From Bordetella flabilis (GTDB lineage Bacteria > Pseudomonadota > Gammaproteobacteria > Burkholderiales > Burkholderiaceae_B), in assembly GCF_001676725.1 (NCBI RefSeq), contig NZ_CP016172.1, positions 1,178,001 through 1,242,000 of the forward strand: 64,000 nt of DNA, in the 5' to 3' direction. Shown piece by piece: positions 18,257 through 28,151 of this stretch. Below the pieces are notes generated by a model that worked only from the letters and a program-made list of their open reading frames with translations, made no database searches and had not been told where the DNA came from. Positions within the stretch are counted from its first letter, which is position 1; every line of letters begins with the position of its first letter. A program made the position numbers and the translations under genes.

Positions 18257-19233
18257 TGCGGGCGTTGCGCGATCATGCCGGCCTGCTGCTGGCGGCGGCC
18301 GTGGTGCTGTTGCTGCCGCTGGTGCTGGATTCCGGCACGCTGGCCACCGAAGTGCTGGTGTATTCGCTGGCGGTGCTCGGCTGCAACCTGCTGTTGGGCT
18401 ATACCGGCTTGCTGTCTTTCGGCCAAGGCATCTTCTTCGGCATGGGCAGCTATACCCTGGGCATTCTGATGACCCGAGGCGGGCTGCACCTGCCCGCCGC
18501 GGTGCTCGCCGCCATCGTCGTCGGCGCACTGACCGCAGGCCTGGTGGGCTGGTTCGCCATCCGGCAGCGCGGCACCTATTTCGTCATGCTGACGCTGGCG
18601 TTCGCGCAGATGTTCTACTTCCTGGCCTACAGCCTGCCGAGCTGGACCGGCGGCGACAACGGCCTGCTGGACATCCCGCGGCCGCCGCTGTCCCTGGGCG
18701 GGCTGGCAAGCCTGCCGCTGGATACGCCGTGGCGTTTCTATGCCCTGGTGGGCGTGTGCTTCCTGCTCGTGTTCTGGCTATTGCAGCGCGTGACCAATTC
18801 GGTGTTCGGCCGTACGCTGCTGGCGATCCGCGAGAACGAAGCGCGCGCGCGCGCCGTGGGCTACGACACGCGGGCGCTCAAGCTCGCCGTGTTCGCGCTG
18901 TCCGGCGCGGTGACCGCGCTGGCGGGCGCCTTCCATGCCTTGATGACCGGCATCGCGCCGCTGTCCAATATCGAATACCACACCAGTGAAATGATCCTGG
19001 TGATGACGGTGATCGGCGGCACGGGCAATCTGTTCGCGTCCGTGCTGGGCGCGGCTTTCTACGTGCTGGTGTCGGACTGGCTGTCGACCCTGTGGCCACG
19101 CTGGCTGCTGTTGTTGGGGCTGCTGCTGATCGGCGTCAGCCTGTTCATGCACAAAGGGCTGTGGGGCCTGGGCCAGCGGCTGTGGAGCGCGCTCCGTGGC
19201 GCGTCGGGGATGGCCAAGGAGGACCAGGCATGA
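18256..19233 (+). CDS. livM: Branched-chain amino acid-type ABC permease, LivM family
   Basis: This 325-residue polytopic permease begins MRALRDHAGLLLAAAVVLLLP. It contains the LivM signature GYTGLLSFGQGIFFGMGSYT, FYFLAYSLPSWTGGDNGL, and the C-terminal loop EMILVMTVIGGTGNLFASVLG. The reading frame is open further upstream inside livH, but the ATG overlapping the livH stop and the family N-terminus fix the start. It is coupled to the following ATPase gene by an ATGA overlap. It is an inner-membrane partner of LivH. Confidence 0.92.
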   Translation: MRALRDHAGLLLAAAVVLLLPLVLDSGTLATEVLVYSLAVLGCNLLLGYTGLLSFGQGIFFGMGSYTLGILMTRGGLHLPAAVLAAIVVGALTAGLVGWFAIRQRGTYFVMLTLAFAQMFYFLAYSLPSWTGGDNGLLDIPRPPLSLGGLASLPLDTPWRFYALVGVCFLLVFWLLQRVTNSVFGRTLLAIRENEARARAVGYDTRALKLAVFALSGAVTALAGAFHALMTGIAPLSNIEYHTSEMILVMTVIGGTGNLFASVLGAAFYVLVSDWLSTLWPRWLLLLGLLLIGVSLFMHKGLWGLGQRLWSALRGASGMAKEDQA

Positions 19234-20084
19234 GCAACGCGGCCGACTCCGCCCGCAAGCCGGCGTCCGTGCCTGGCCCCGGCGGCCATGCCGGCGCCCA
19301 TGCCGGCGCCCATGCCGGCGCCGTCCCCATCCTGGACGCGCGCGGCGTGGTCAAGCGCTACGGCCGGTTTACCGCGCTGGCCGGCGTGGACCTGTGCGTC
19401 ATGCCGGGTACGGTGCACTCGGTCATCGGGCCCAACGGCGCGGGCAAGACCACGCTGTTCCACACCTTGACGGGTACCGTGCCGGTCAGCGCCGGGCGCA
19501 TCGTCTTCGACGGCCACGACGTTACCCGCGAGCCGGACAACGTGCGCGTGCGCCGCGGCATCGCCCGCTCGTTCCAGGTGACCAGCCTGTTCGCCAACCT
19601 GGACGTGCGCGAGAACCTGCGCCTGGCCGCGCAGGGCGCGCACCCGTCGGGCGCCTTCGACATGTGGCGTCCGCCGGGCCGCGACGCCTCGCTGAACGAA
19701 CTGGTTGACGGCTTGCTGGAACGCCTGGGCCTGCGTGCGCGCGCCGGCGTTCAGGCCGCGGCGCTGTCGCACGGCCAGCAGCGCCGGCTGGAGGTGGGGA
19801 TGGCCATGGCGGCGCGCCCGCGCGCGATCTTCCTGGACGAGCCGACCTCGGGCATGGGCGTGGACGACCTGGACGGTATGAAGGCGCTGATCCGCGGCCT
19901 GGCGGCCGACCATACCGTCCTGCTGATCGAGCACAATATGAACATCGTCATGGATATCTCCGACACCGTGACCGTGATGCAGCAGGGCCGCATCCTGGTG
20001 GAGGGCCCGCCGGCCGCCATCCGCGACGACCCCCGCGTGCGGGCGGCCTACCTGGGCAACATGATTACCGGAGGCGGCGCATGA
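19230..20084 (+). CDS. livG: Branched-chain amino acid-type ABC ATPase, LivG family
   Basis: This 284-residue cytoplasmic ATPase starts at the ATG overlapping the livM stop. Walker A is GPNGAGKTT, signature LSHGQQRRLEV, Walker B AIFLDEPTSGMG, and the switch His is in LLIEHNMN. Relative to usual LivG proteins it has an extra N-terminal stretch of about 30 residues. This includes a (HAGA)3 repeat, encoded by a perfect 12-bp tandem repeat, before the conserved domain begins at about residue 32. The ATPase core is intact, so the extension is probably tolerated rather than functional. Confidence 0.92.
   Translation: MSNAADSARKPASVPGPGGHAGAHAGAHAGAVPILDARGVVKRYGRFTALAGVDLCVMPGTVHSVIGPNGAGKTTLFHTLTGTVPVSAGRIVFDGHDVTREPDNVRVRRGIARSFQVTSLFANLDVRENLRLAAQGAHPSGAFDMWRPPGRDASLNELVDGLLERLGLRARAGVQAAALSHGQQRRLEVGMAMAARPRAIFLDEPTSGMGVDDLDGMKALIRGLAADHTVLLIEHNMNIVMDISDTVTVMQQGRILVEGPPAAIRDDPRVRAAYLGNMITGGGA
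19287..19322 (+). repeat. Three perfect 12-bp tandem repeats within livG
   Basis: The unit CATGCCGGCGCC is repeated three times without mismatch and encodes HAGA-HAGA-HAGA in the N-terminal extension of LivG. Because the unit is a multiple of three, copy-number change would alter length without shifting the frame. Confidence 0.9.
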
Positions 20085-20779
20085 AGCTGGAAGTGCGCGA
20101 CCTGCACACCTACTATGGCAAGAGCCACATCCTGCAAGGCGTGTCGCTGGCCGTGGGTGAAGGGGAACTGGTGACGCTGCTGGGCCGCAACGGCGCGGGC
20201 AAGTCCACCACGCTGCGGACGATCGCCGGCGCCTTGCCCGCGGCGCGCGGCGAAGTGTGTTTCGACGGCGCGCGGGTCAGCGGGCTGCCGGCGCACCGCG
20301 TGGCCGGGCGCGGCCTGTGCCTGGTGCCGGAACACCGCGGCATTTTTCGCCTGCTGACCGTGGAGGAAAACCTGTTGCTGGGCGCGCGCCGCGCGTCACC
20401 CTGGCAACTGGCCGACGTTTATCGCATCTTTCCGCGCCTGAAGGAACGGCGCCGCAACGGCGGTGCGCAGTTGTCGGGCGGCGAGCAGCAGATGCTGGCA
20501 ATCGGCCGTGCCCTGATGAACCATCCGCGGCTATTGATGCTGGACGAACCGGTGGAAGGCCTGGCGCCGGTCATCGTGGAGGAAATCGTGGCGCAGCTCA
20601 GGCTGATCCGCGAGCAGGGCGTGCCCATCCTCCTGGTGGAACAGAATCTGGAGGTCTGCACGCAATTGGCCGATCGTCACTACATCATCGAGCAAGGCGC
20701 CATCGTCTATGAAGCCGGCAACGCCGACTTCGTCGCGGACGATGCGGTCAAGGACCGCTACCTCGGCGTCGGGGTGTGA
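20081..20779 (+). CDS. livF: Branched-chain amino acid-type ABC ATPase, LivF family
   Basis: This 232-residue ATPase starts MKLEVRDLHTYYGKSHILQGV. Walker A is GRNGAGKST, signature LSGGEQQMLAIGRALM, Walker B LLMLDEPVEGLAP, and the switch region LLVEQN. It overlaps livG by four bases. Its size is typical of LivF. It would form the heterodimeric motor of the importer with LivG and ends just before the two hydrolase genes, which follow in the same direction. Confidence 0.93.
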   Translation: MKLEVRDLHTYYGKSHILQGVSLAVGEGELVTLLGRNGAGKSTTLRTIAGALPAARGEVCFDGARVSGLPAHRVAGRGLCLVPEHRGIFRLLTVEENLLLGARRASPWQLADVYRIFPRLKERRRNGGAQLSGGEQQMLAIGRALMNHPRLLMLDEPVEGLAPVIVEEIVAQLRLIREQGVPILLVEQNLEVCTQLADRHYIIEQGAIVYEAGNADFVADDAVKDRYLGVGV

Positions 20780-20841
20780 TCCGAACCGCCGCGGGGCGGC
20801 CGCAGCCGGGCTGTCCCGCCGAACATCCATGGGAACCGAAC

Positions 20842-22137
20842 ATGTCCGATCCTGAAATTTCCGCACGCGCGCAGCATGACCTGCGCGACTTGCAACAGCT
20901 GCGCGTCGATGGCGGCCGCCTCTGGGATACGCTGATGACGCTGGCGCGCATCGGCGCCACCGACAAGGGCGGCGTGCGCCGGCTGGCGCTGACCGACCTG
21001 GACCGCCAGGGCCGCGAACTGGTCATGCGGTGGGCGCGCGAACTGGGTTGCGCCGTCAGCATCGACGCCATCGGCAATATCTTCATGCGGCGCCCGGGCC
21101 GCCGCGACGATTTGCCGCCCGTGGTGACGGGCAGCCATATCGACACCCAACCCACCGGCGGCAAGTTCGACGGCAATTATGGCGTGCTGGCGGGCATCGA
21201 GGTACTGCGCACGCTGCACGCGCACGGCATCGTCACCGAAGCGCCGCTCGAAGTCGCGGTATGGACCAACGAGGAGGGCTCGCGCTTCGTTCCCGTCATG
21301 ATGGGCTCGGGCGTATTTGTCGGGGCCTTCACGCTGGAACACGCCCTGGCGCAGCGCGACCGCGACGGCATCAGCGTGGCCGAAGCCTTGCGGGACATAG
21401 GCCAGGACGGCAGCGCAGCCGTGGGCGGCCGGCGCGTGGGCGCCTACTTCGAGGCGCACATCGAGCAGGGTCCCATCCTGGAAGCCAACGGCAAGGTCAT
21501 CGGGCTGGTGCAGGGCGCCCTGGGCCAGCGCTGGTTCGACGTCACGGTCACCGGCATGGAGGCGCATGCCGGCCCGACGCCCATGGCGCTGCGCCACGAC
21601 GCGCTGCTGGCGGCGGCCGATATCGTCAAACAGGTGAACCGCATCGCGCTGGACCACGCGCCGCATGCGCGCGGCACGGTGGGCTGCCTGGACACCTATC
21701 CCAATTCGCGCAACGTCATCCCGGGCCGCGTGCAGCTCACCGTGGACCTGCGCGCCGCCGACGACGCCACGCTTGCGGCCATGTCCGCAGCGCTGCGCGA
21801 GTTCTGCGCCGGGCTCGCCGGCGTGACGGCGGATGTGCGGGAGGTCGTGTATTTCCCGCCGCAGCCTTTCGACGCCGGCCTGGTGGGCGCCTTGCGCGCA
21901 AGCGCCGACGCATTGGGCTACCCGTCGATGGAGGTGGTGAGCGGAGCCGGCCACGACGCCGTCTACCTGGCGCGCGTCGCGCCGACCGCCATGATCTTCG
22001 TGCCTTGCAAGGATGGCATCAGCCATAACGAGATCGAGGACGCGCAGCCGGAGCACCTGGAAGCCGGATGCAATGTGCTGCTGCAGGCGGTGCTGCGCGC
22101 CGCCGGCGTCGCAGCCGGGCGGGAGGACGCGGCATGA
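20842..22137 (+). CDS. M20-family Zn hydrolase: N-carbamoyl-L-amino-acid / allantoate amidohydrolase type
   Basis: The product is 431 residues from the ATG at 20842. The open frame extends 22 codons upstream with non-family sequence. Metal-site motifs of the HyuC/AllC group are clear: GSHIDTQPTGGKFDGNYGVLAG, WTNEEGSRFVPVMMGSG, HIEQGPILE, and the dimerisation-domain segment MEAHAGPTPMALRHDALLAAA. Proteins of this group hydrolyse N-carbamoyl-L-amino acids, ureidoglycine or allantoate in the cytoplasm, releasing ammonia and carbon dioxide. Position after livF and overlap with the MlrC gene suggest that it processes the imported compound. Sequence alone does not settle the substrate. Confidence 0.9.
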   Translation: MSDPEISARAQHDLRDLQQLRVDGGRLWDTLMTLARIGATDKGGVRRLALTDLDRQGRELVMRWARELGCAVSIDAIGNIFMRRPGRRDDLPPVVTGSHIDTQPTGGKFDGNYGVLAGIEVLRTLHAHGIVTEAPLEVAVWTNEEGSRFVPVMMGSGVFVGAFTLEHALAQRDRDGISVAEALRDIGQDGSAAVGGRRVGAYFEAHIEQGPILEANGKVIGLVQGALGQRWFDVTVTGMEAHAGPTPMALRHDALLAAADIVKQVNRIALDHAPHARGTVGCLDTYPNSRNVIPGRVQLTVDLRAADDATLAAMSAALREFCAGLAGVTADVREVVYFPPQPFDAGLVGALRASADALGYPSMEVVSGAGHDAVYLARVAPTAMIFVPCKDGISHNEIEDAQPEHLEAGCNVLLQAVLRAAGVAAGREDAA

Positions 22138-23639
22138 AAGCGCTGATCGCCCGGATGAACCACGAAACCAATACGTTTTCCCCGGTGCCCACCCCGCTGG
22201 CGGCCTTCGGGCGCCATGGGCCGGCCTACGGCGACGATGCGCGCCGCGAGAACGAGGGCGCGCGCACGGCCATGGGCGCCTTCATCGACCTGGCCAGGGA
22301 GCACGGGGCGGAGATCGTGACGCCGCTATCGGCGTGGGCCTATCCCAGCGGGCCGGTCCATGCCGACGCCTACGACGAGATGTGCGCGCGCATCCTGGCC
22401 GCGGTGCCCGGCTGCGACGCGATATTCCTGGACCTGCACGGCGCGATGGTGGCGCAGAACAGCGACGACGGCGAAGGCGACCTGCTGGCGCGCGTGCGCG
22501 CCGCCGCGCCGGGCGTGCCCATCGCGGTCGCGCTGGACCTGCACGGCAACGTGACGGCGCGCATGGTGCGCAACGCCGACGTCATCGTCAGCTTCAAGAC
22601 CTATCCGCATGTCGACATGTATGAAACCGGCGAACACGCCGGCCGCCTGCTGTGGCGCATGATCGCAGGGGAGTTCCGGCCGGTGATGGCGTGGCGCCGG
22701 CCGCCCCTGATGACCCATACGCTGCGTTCGGCGACCGATACCGGCGCGATGCGCGATGCCGTTCAGGCGGCGCGCGAGGCCGAGGCGCAGGGGCTGGCGG
22801 CGGCGTCGGTCCTGGCGGGCTTCGGCCTGGCCGATATTCCGCATCCGTGCATCAGCGTGGTGGTGGTCGCCGACGGGGACCGCGCGCTGGCCGAAGCGGC
22901 GGCCGAACGCATCGCGGCCGGGATATGGGCCGGGCGCGATGGTTTCGTGTATCGCAGCGAGCCGCTGGCGGCGTCGCTGGAGCGCGGCGCGACGCTGGCG
23001 CAGGGCGCGGAGCGCCCGGTTTTGCTCCTGGACCATGGCGACAACTGCAATTCGGGCGGCACCTGCGATACCACGGCGGTCCTGGAAGCGGCGCTGGCGC
23101 GCGGCATGCAGGGCATCCTGGCCGGCGTGCTGTGCGACCCCGAGGCGGTCGCCCGCATGGCCGAAGCGGGCGTGGGCGCGCGCGTCACCCTGCCACTGGG
23201 CAACAAGCGTTCGCTGGCGGCGCTGGGCATCCATGCGTCACCGATGCAGGCGACCGGCGTCGTGCGGGCCGTCACGGACGGCGAATACGTCATCACCGGG
23301 CCCACATATACGGGGATGCGGGTGGGCATGGGGCGTACCGCGGTGCTCGACCTGGGTGCGGCGCGCGTGGTCGTGTCCGAGCAGCCCCACGAGCCCTGGG
23401 ATCTCGCCGTGTTCGAAAGCGTGGGCGAGGATCCGCGTGCCGCGCGCTTCCTGCTGCTGAAGTCGCGGATGTATTGCCGGCCGGTATTCGTGCCGATTTC
23501 CGGCGGCCTGGTGGAATGCGACAGTCCGGGCGTCACGACGTCGGACTACGGCATTTTCCCCTATGTGAAGCGCCAGCCGCCCCTGTATCCGCTGGAGGCC
23601 GCGGAGTTCGACGCGCGCGCCACGCCGGCCGACGCCTGA
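22134..23639 (+). CDS. M81-family metallopeptidase (MlrC-like)
   Basis: The product is 501 residues from the ATG overlapping the preceding stop (ATGA). It carries the family N-terminus MKALIARMNHETNTFSPVPTPLAAF. Motifs GCDAIFLDLHGAMVAQNSDDGEGDLL and VALDLHGNVTARM supply the likely metal-binding His/Asp residues, and a second conserved part reads LLDHGDNCNSGGTCDTTAVLEAAL. The C-terminal MlrC half runs VEPTYTGMRVG-like to FVPISGGLVECDSPGVTTSDYG. MlrC was described as the last step of microcystin breakdown, but most relatives sit beside amino-acid transporters and have unknown substrates. Here it is the last gene of the Liv/M20 operon. Confidence 0.9.
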   Translation: MKALIARMNHETNTFSPVPTPLAAFGRHGPAYGDDARRENEGARTAMGAFIDLAREHGAEIVTPLSAWAYPSGPVHADAYDEMCARILAAVPGCDAIFLDLHGAMVAQNSDDGEGDLLARVRAAAPGVPIAVALDLHGNVTARMVRNADVIVSFKTYPHVDMYETGEHAGRLLWRMIAGEFRPVMAWRRPPLMTHTLRSATDTGAMRDAVQAAREAEAQGLAAASVLAGFGLADIPHPCISVVVVADGDRALAEAAAERIAAGIWAGRDGFVYRSEPLAASLERGATLAQGAERPVLLLDHGDNCNSGGTCDTTAVLEAALARGMQGILAGVLCDPEAVARMAEAGVGARVTLPLGNKRSLAALGIHASPMQATGVVRAVTDGEYVITGPTYTGMRVGMGRTAVLDLGAARVVVSEQPHEPWDLAVFESVGEDPRAARFLLLKSRMYCRPVFVPISGGLVECDSPGVTTSDYGIFPYVKRQPPLYPLEAAEFDARATPADA

Positions 23640-23670
23640 AGACCGCCGGCGCCCGGACGGCGCGCGGCGA

Positions 23671-25524
<1,854 letters not shown>

Positions 25525-25569
25525 GCGGGGAATCTTCTATACAGGCGCGATGTGGCGGCGAAGGCGGCG

Positions 25570-26445
25570 CTATGGAGGCGTGGCGAGGGCCAGGAAGTGC
25601 GGCAGGCAGGGATTGCGGTTGCGCGGCGACCACAACAGGATAAGCTCGCTGGTGGGCGCCTGGGCCAGCGGACGGAAAACCACCCCGGGCAGCCGCGATT
25701 TGCGCATGGAGGCGGGCACCAGCGCCACGCCCACGCCTTCGTCGACGAGGTTCAGGACGGTCTGCTGCAGTTGTACTTCCAGGCTGACCGTCGGCTCGAA
25801 GCCGGCCTGGCGGCACAGGGCGTCGATGCTGGCGCGCAGGGCGGGCGCGGCGTCGCTGGCGGTCATGACGAAGGGCTCGTCCGCCAGTTGCTCGATGCGC
25901 AGCCTGCGCGCCCGCGCACGGGGGTGATGGCGCGCGAGCGCCACGCACAGCGGCTCGCGCACGACGACGCGGCTGGACAGTTCGCCGTAATCGCCCCCGG
26001 CCATCACCACGGCCGCGTCGATACGCCCGTCCAGCACCTGCGCCACCAGATCGTGCGAAACGACTTCGCGCAGTTGCAGCGCGACATCGGGCCACGCCTT
26101 GCCGAAGGCGCGGGCATAAGCCGGAATGACGCTGTACGCCGCGTACATGGTGAAGCCCACCGATAACGAGCCCGCTTCGCCGCGCCCGACGGCCCGCGCA
26201 TTGCGGCCCGCCTGCTCCACCGCGGCCAGGATGGCCTTGGCGTCGGCCAGGAAGCGCTCGCCCGCCGGGGTCAGCGCCACCGTGCGGGAGTTGCGCTCCA
26301 GCAGGCGGACGTCCAATGCGGCCTCCAGCGCGGCGAGCTGGCGGCTGAGCGGCGGTTGGGACAGGTTCAGCCGTGCGGCGGCCCGGCCGAAATGCCGGAT
26401 TTCCGCCAGCGTCACGAAATACCGCAGGGGCTTGATATCGAGCAC
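25570..26445 (-). CDS. LysR-family transcriptional regulator
   Basis: This 291-residue regulator has a winged helix-turn-helix at residues 1-65 (MLDIKPLRYFVTLAEIRHFGRAAARLNLSQPPLSRQ) and an effector-binding domain to the end (e.g. GEAGSLSVGFTMYAAYS). The N-terminal motif style (SQPPLSRQLAALE) is that of the CatM/BenM-like branch. It is divergent from the AEC permease gene, with a 135-bp intergenic region that contains a T-N11-A type repeat. It is therefore the likely regulator of that transporter. Confidence 0.92.
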   Translation of the reverse strand: MLDIKPLRYFVTLAEIRHFGRAAARLNLSQPPLSRQLAALEAALDVRLLERNSRTVALTPAGERFLADAKAILAAVEQAGRNARAVGRGEAGSLSVGFTMYAAYSVIPAYARAFGKAWPDVALQLREVVSHDLVAQVLDGRIDAAVVMAGGDYGELSSRVVVREPLCVALARHHPRARARRLRIEQLADEPFVMTASDAAPALRASIDALCRQAGFEPTVSLEVQLQQTVLNLVDEGVGVALVPASMRKSRLPGVVFRPLAQAPTSELILLWSPRNRNPCLPHFLALATPP

Positions 26446-26458
26446 GATGCGTAAAAGG

Positions 26459-26477
26459 TATTGGTGGGGGACGAATA
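26459..26477. promoter_or_regulatory. Candidate LysR box (TATT-N11-AATA)
   Basis: An imperfectly long but exact four-base dyad with an 11-nt spacer lies 14-32 bp upstream of the LysR start and about 104 bp upstream of the AEC permease start. The T-N11-A geometry is that of LysR-type binding sites. The arms are short, so chance occurrence is possible. Confidence 0.4.
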
Positions 26478-26580
26478 AAGAATTGGATTGTATCGCCGGC
26501 CGCCGCTACGCTGCGTCTGCATCGAACGCCGTCATGCCATACCCGCCCGGACGGGCCCCGTCCAAGGTAGTCCCCGCATC

Positions 26581-27522
26581 ATGTTGTCCACGCTGCAAAT
26601 CCTGGTTCCCATCTTCGCCCTGATCCTGGCGGGCTTCGTGTGCCGCCGCCGCGCCATCCTGGGGCCGGCCGCCTGCTCCGAGCTGAACCGCTTCGTGGTC
26701 TGGCTGGCGCTGCCCGCGCTGCTCTTCCGCATCATGGCGCACGCCTCCTGGCAGCAGCTATACCAGCCCCGCTTCATGGCCGCCTTCGGCCTGGCGTGCG
26801 CCGCCGTGTTCGTGGCGACGCTGGCCTGGCGCATCCGGGCCGGCCGCCACCTCGCGGATGCCAGCGTGGAGGCGATCGCCGCGTCGTACGCGAATACGGC
26901 GTATATCGGTTTTCCGCTGACACTGATGGTGTTCGGCGATGCCGGCCTGGCGCCCACCACGGTGGCGACGCTGCTCGTGGTATCGGTGCTGTTCGCCATC
27001 GCGGTGGCCTTGGTCGAACTGGGATTGCAAACGGAGCGCGCGCTCCACAAGGCGGGCCTCGGGGTGCTGCGCGGCATGTCGCGCAATCCGCTGATCGTGG
27101 CGCCCGTGGCGGGCGCGCTGCTCGCCGCGTCGGGCGTCGGCGTGCCGGCCGGGTTGGATACCTTCCTCGGTATGCTGGGCGCGGCCGCCAGTCCTTGCGC
27201 GCTGGTGTGCCTGGGATTGTTCCTGGCCGAAAAGCGTACGCCAACGGATACCGCGCGCGAGTCGCTTGCCCTGGTGGCCGGCAAGCTGCTGGTGCAGCCG
27301 GCGCTGACGTGGTGGCTGGCGGCGCGGGTATTCGGCATGCCGGCGGCGCTGGTGAATATGGCGGTGCTGCTGGCGGCGCTGCCGACCGGTACGGGACCTT
27401 TCATGCTGGCCGAGTTCTATCGGCGCGAGGCCCACGTCACGGCGCGCACCATCCTGCTATCGACCGCAGGTTCGCTGATATCGCTGACGGTGTTGTTGCG
27501 GCTGATGTCGCATACGCCCTGA
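26581..27522 (+). CDS. AEC-family (auxin efflux carrier) transporter
   Basis: This 313-residue membrane protein has about ten hydrophobic segments. It starts MLSTLQILVPIFALILAGFVCRR and includes typical family stretches LNRFVVWLALPALLF, SYANTAYIGFPL and LPTGTGPFMLAEFY. Bacterial relatives (MdcF, malate or malonate permeases) carry small carboxylates or related metabolites. The frame runs upstream to 26488, but the ATG at 26581 matches the family N-terminus. It is transcribed away from the LysR gene, which probably controls it. Confidence 0.88.
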   Translation: MLSTLQILVPIFALILAGFVCRRRAILGPAACSELNRFVVWLALPALLFRIMAHASWQQLYQPRFMAAFGLACAAVFVATLAWRIRAGRHLADASVEAIAASYANTAYIGFPLTLMVFGDAGLAPTTVATLLVVSVLFAIAVALVELGLQTERALHKAGLGVLRGMSRNPLIVAPVAGALLAASGVGVPAGLDTFLGMLGAAASPCALVCLGLFLAEKRTPTDTARESLALVAGKLLVQPALTWWLAARVFGMPAALVNMAVLLAALPTGTGPFMLAEFYRREAHVTARTILLSTAGSLISLTVLLRLMSHTP

Positions 27523-27682
27523 GGCGCCGGCCGCCGTGGGATGCTCGTCCGTGCCGGGGCAGACAACTCTGCGTGGCGCGGTGGTACGCGCATGCCGATT
27601 CCCGCGCGGCGAAGCGGGCCGCGCGGAGGCTGCGCGACGCGACGGCGCCCGGCCCGGCGGCCGGGGCACCGTCGCGGGCCAC

Positions 27683-27949
27683 TCAGGTCCTGTTCATGGA
27701 CGCGAGGCGTGCCGCGTAATAGATCAGGTACAGCGCGGCGAGTCCCACCAGGATGTAGATCACTCGCGAAATCGCCGATCCGGCGCCGAAGATCGCGGCG
27801 ACGAGGTCGAAGTTGAACGCGCCGACCAGTCCCCAGTTCAGCCCGCCGATGATGGCGAGCACCAGGGCGATCCAGTCCAGGGGGGTCACGACACGCGCAG
27901 TGGTCATCGCGGTGGTGGATGAAGTGGGATGGGTCGTATTCAGGGCCAT
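27683..27949 (-). CDS. Small DUF378-type membrane protein
   Basis: This 88-residue protein starts at the ATG at 27949, which has a GGAG site 7 nt upstream; the frame is open further but without such a site. Residues 24-80 contain two membrane segments with the family motif LDWIALVLAIIGGLNWGLVGAFNFD, then AIFGAGSAISRVIYILVGLAALYLIYY. DUF378 proteins are small inner-membrane proteins of unknown role, sometimes stress-linked. The gene is divergent from the MFS gene and convergent with the AEC gene. Confidence 0.85.
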   Translation of the reverse strand: MALNTTHPTSSTTAMTTARVVTPLDWIALVLAIIGGLNWGLVGAFNFDLVAAIFGAGSAISRVIYILVGLAALYLIYYAARLASMNRT

Positions 27950-28151
27950 GGCTGACTCCATAACGGTGGATGCGGACCCCGGCCGTTCCAACGCTGGCGG
28001 CCGGGCCGCCAGGTCTCCGTAGCAACCGGTGTTCCCACCGGTGTCCATGTCGCCCGGTTTGACAGTGCCGGGCCGGAGGGGGTACACCGTTACCCGCTTC
28101 GGGCCGGTACGCATCAGCTTGCGCCGGACCCTTCCCCACCTTCGGTGCCTG

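Noticed and set aside
28025-28042. Two ACCGGT boxes six bases apart before the MFS gene
   Set aside because: ACCGGT is itself a common GC-type palindrome; no regulator gene is adjacent, so it was kept only as a remark and not as an operator.
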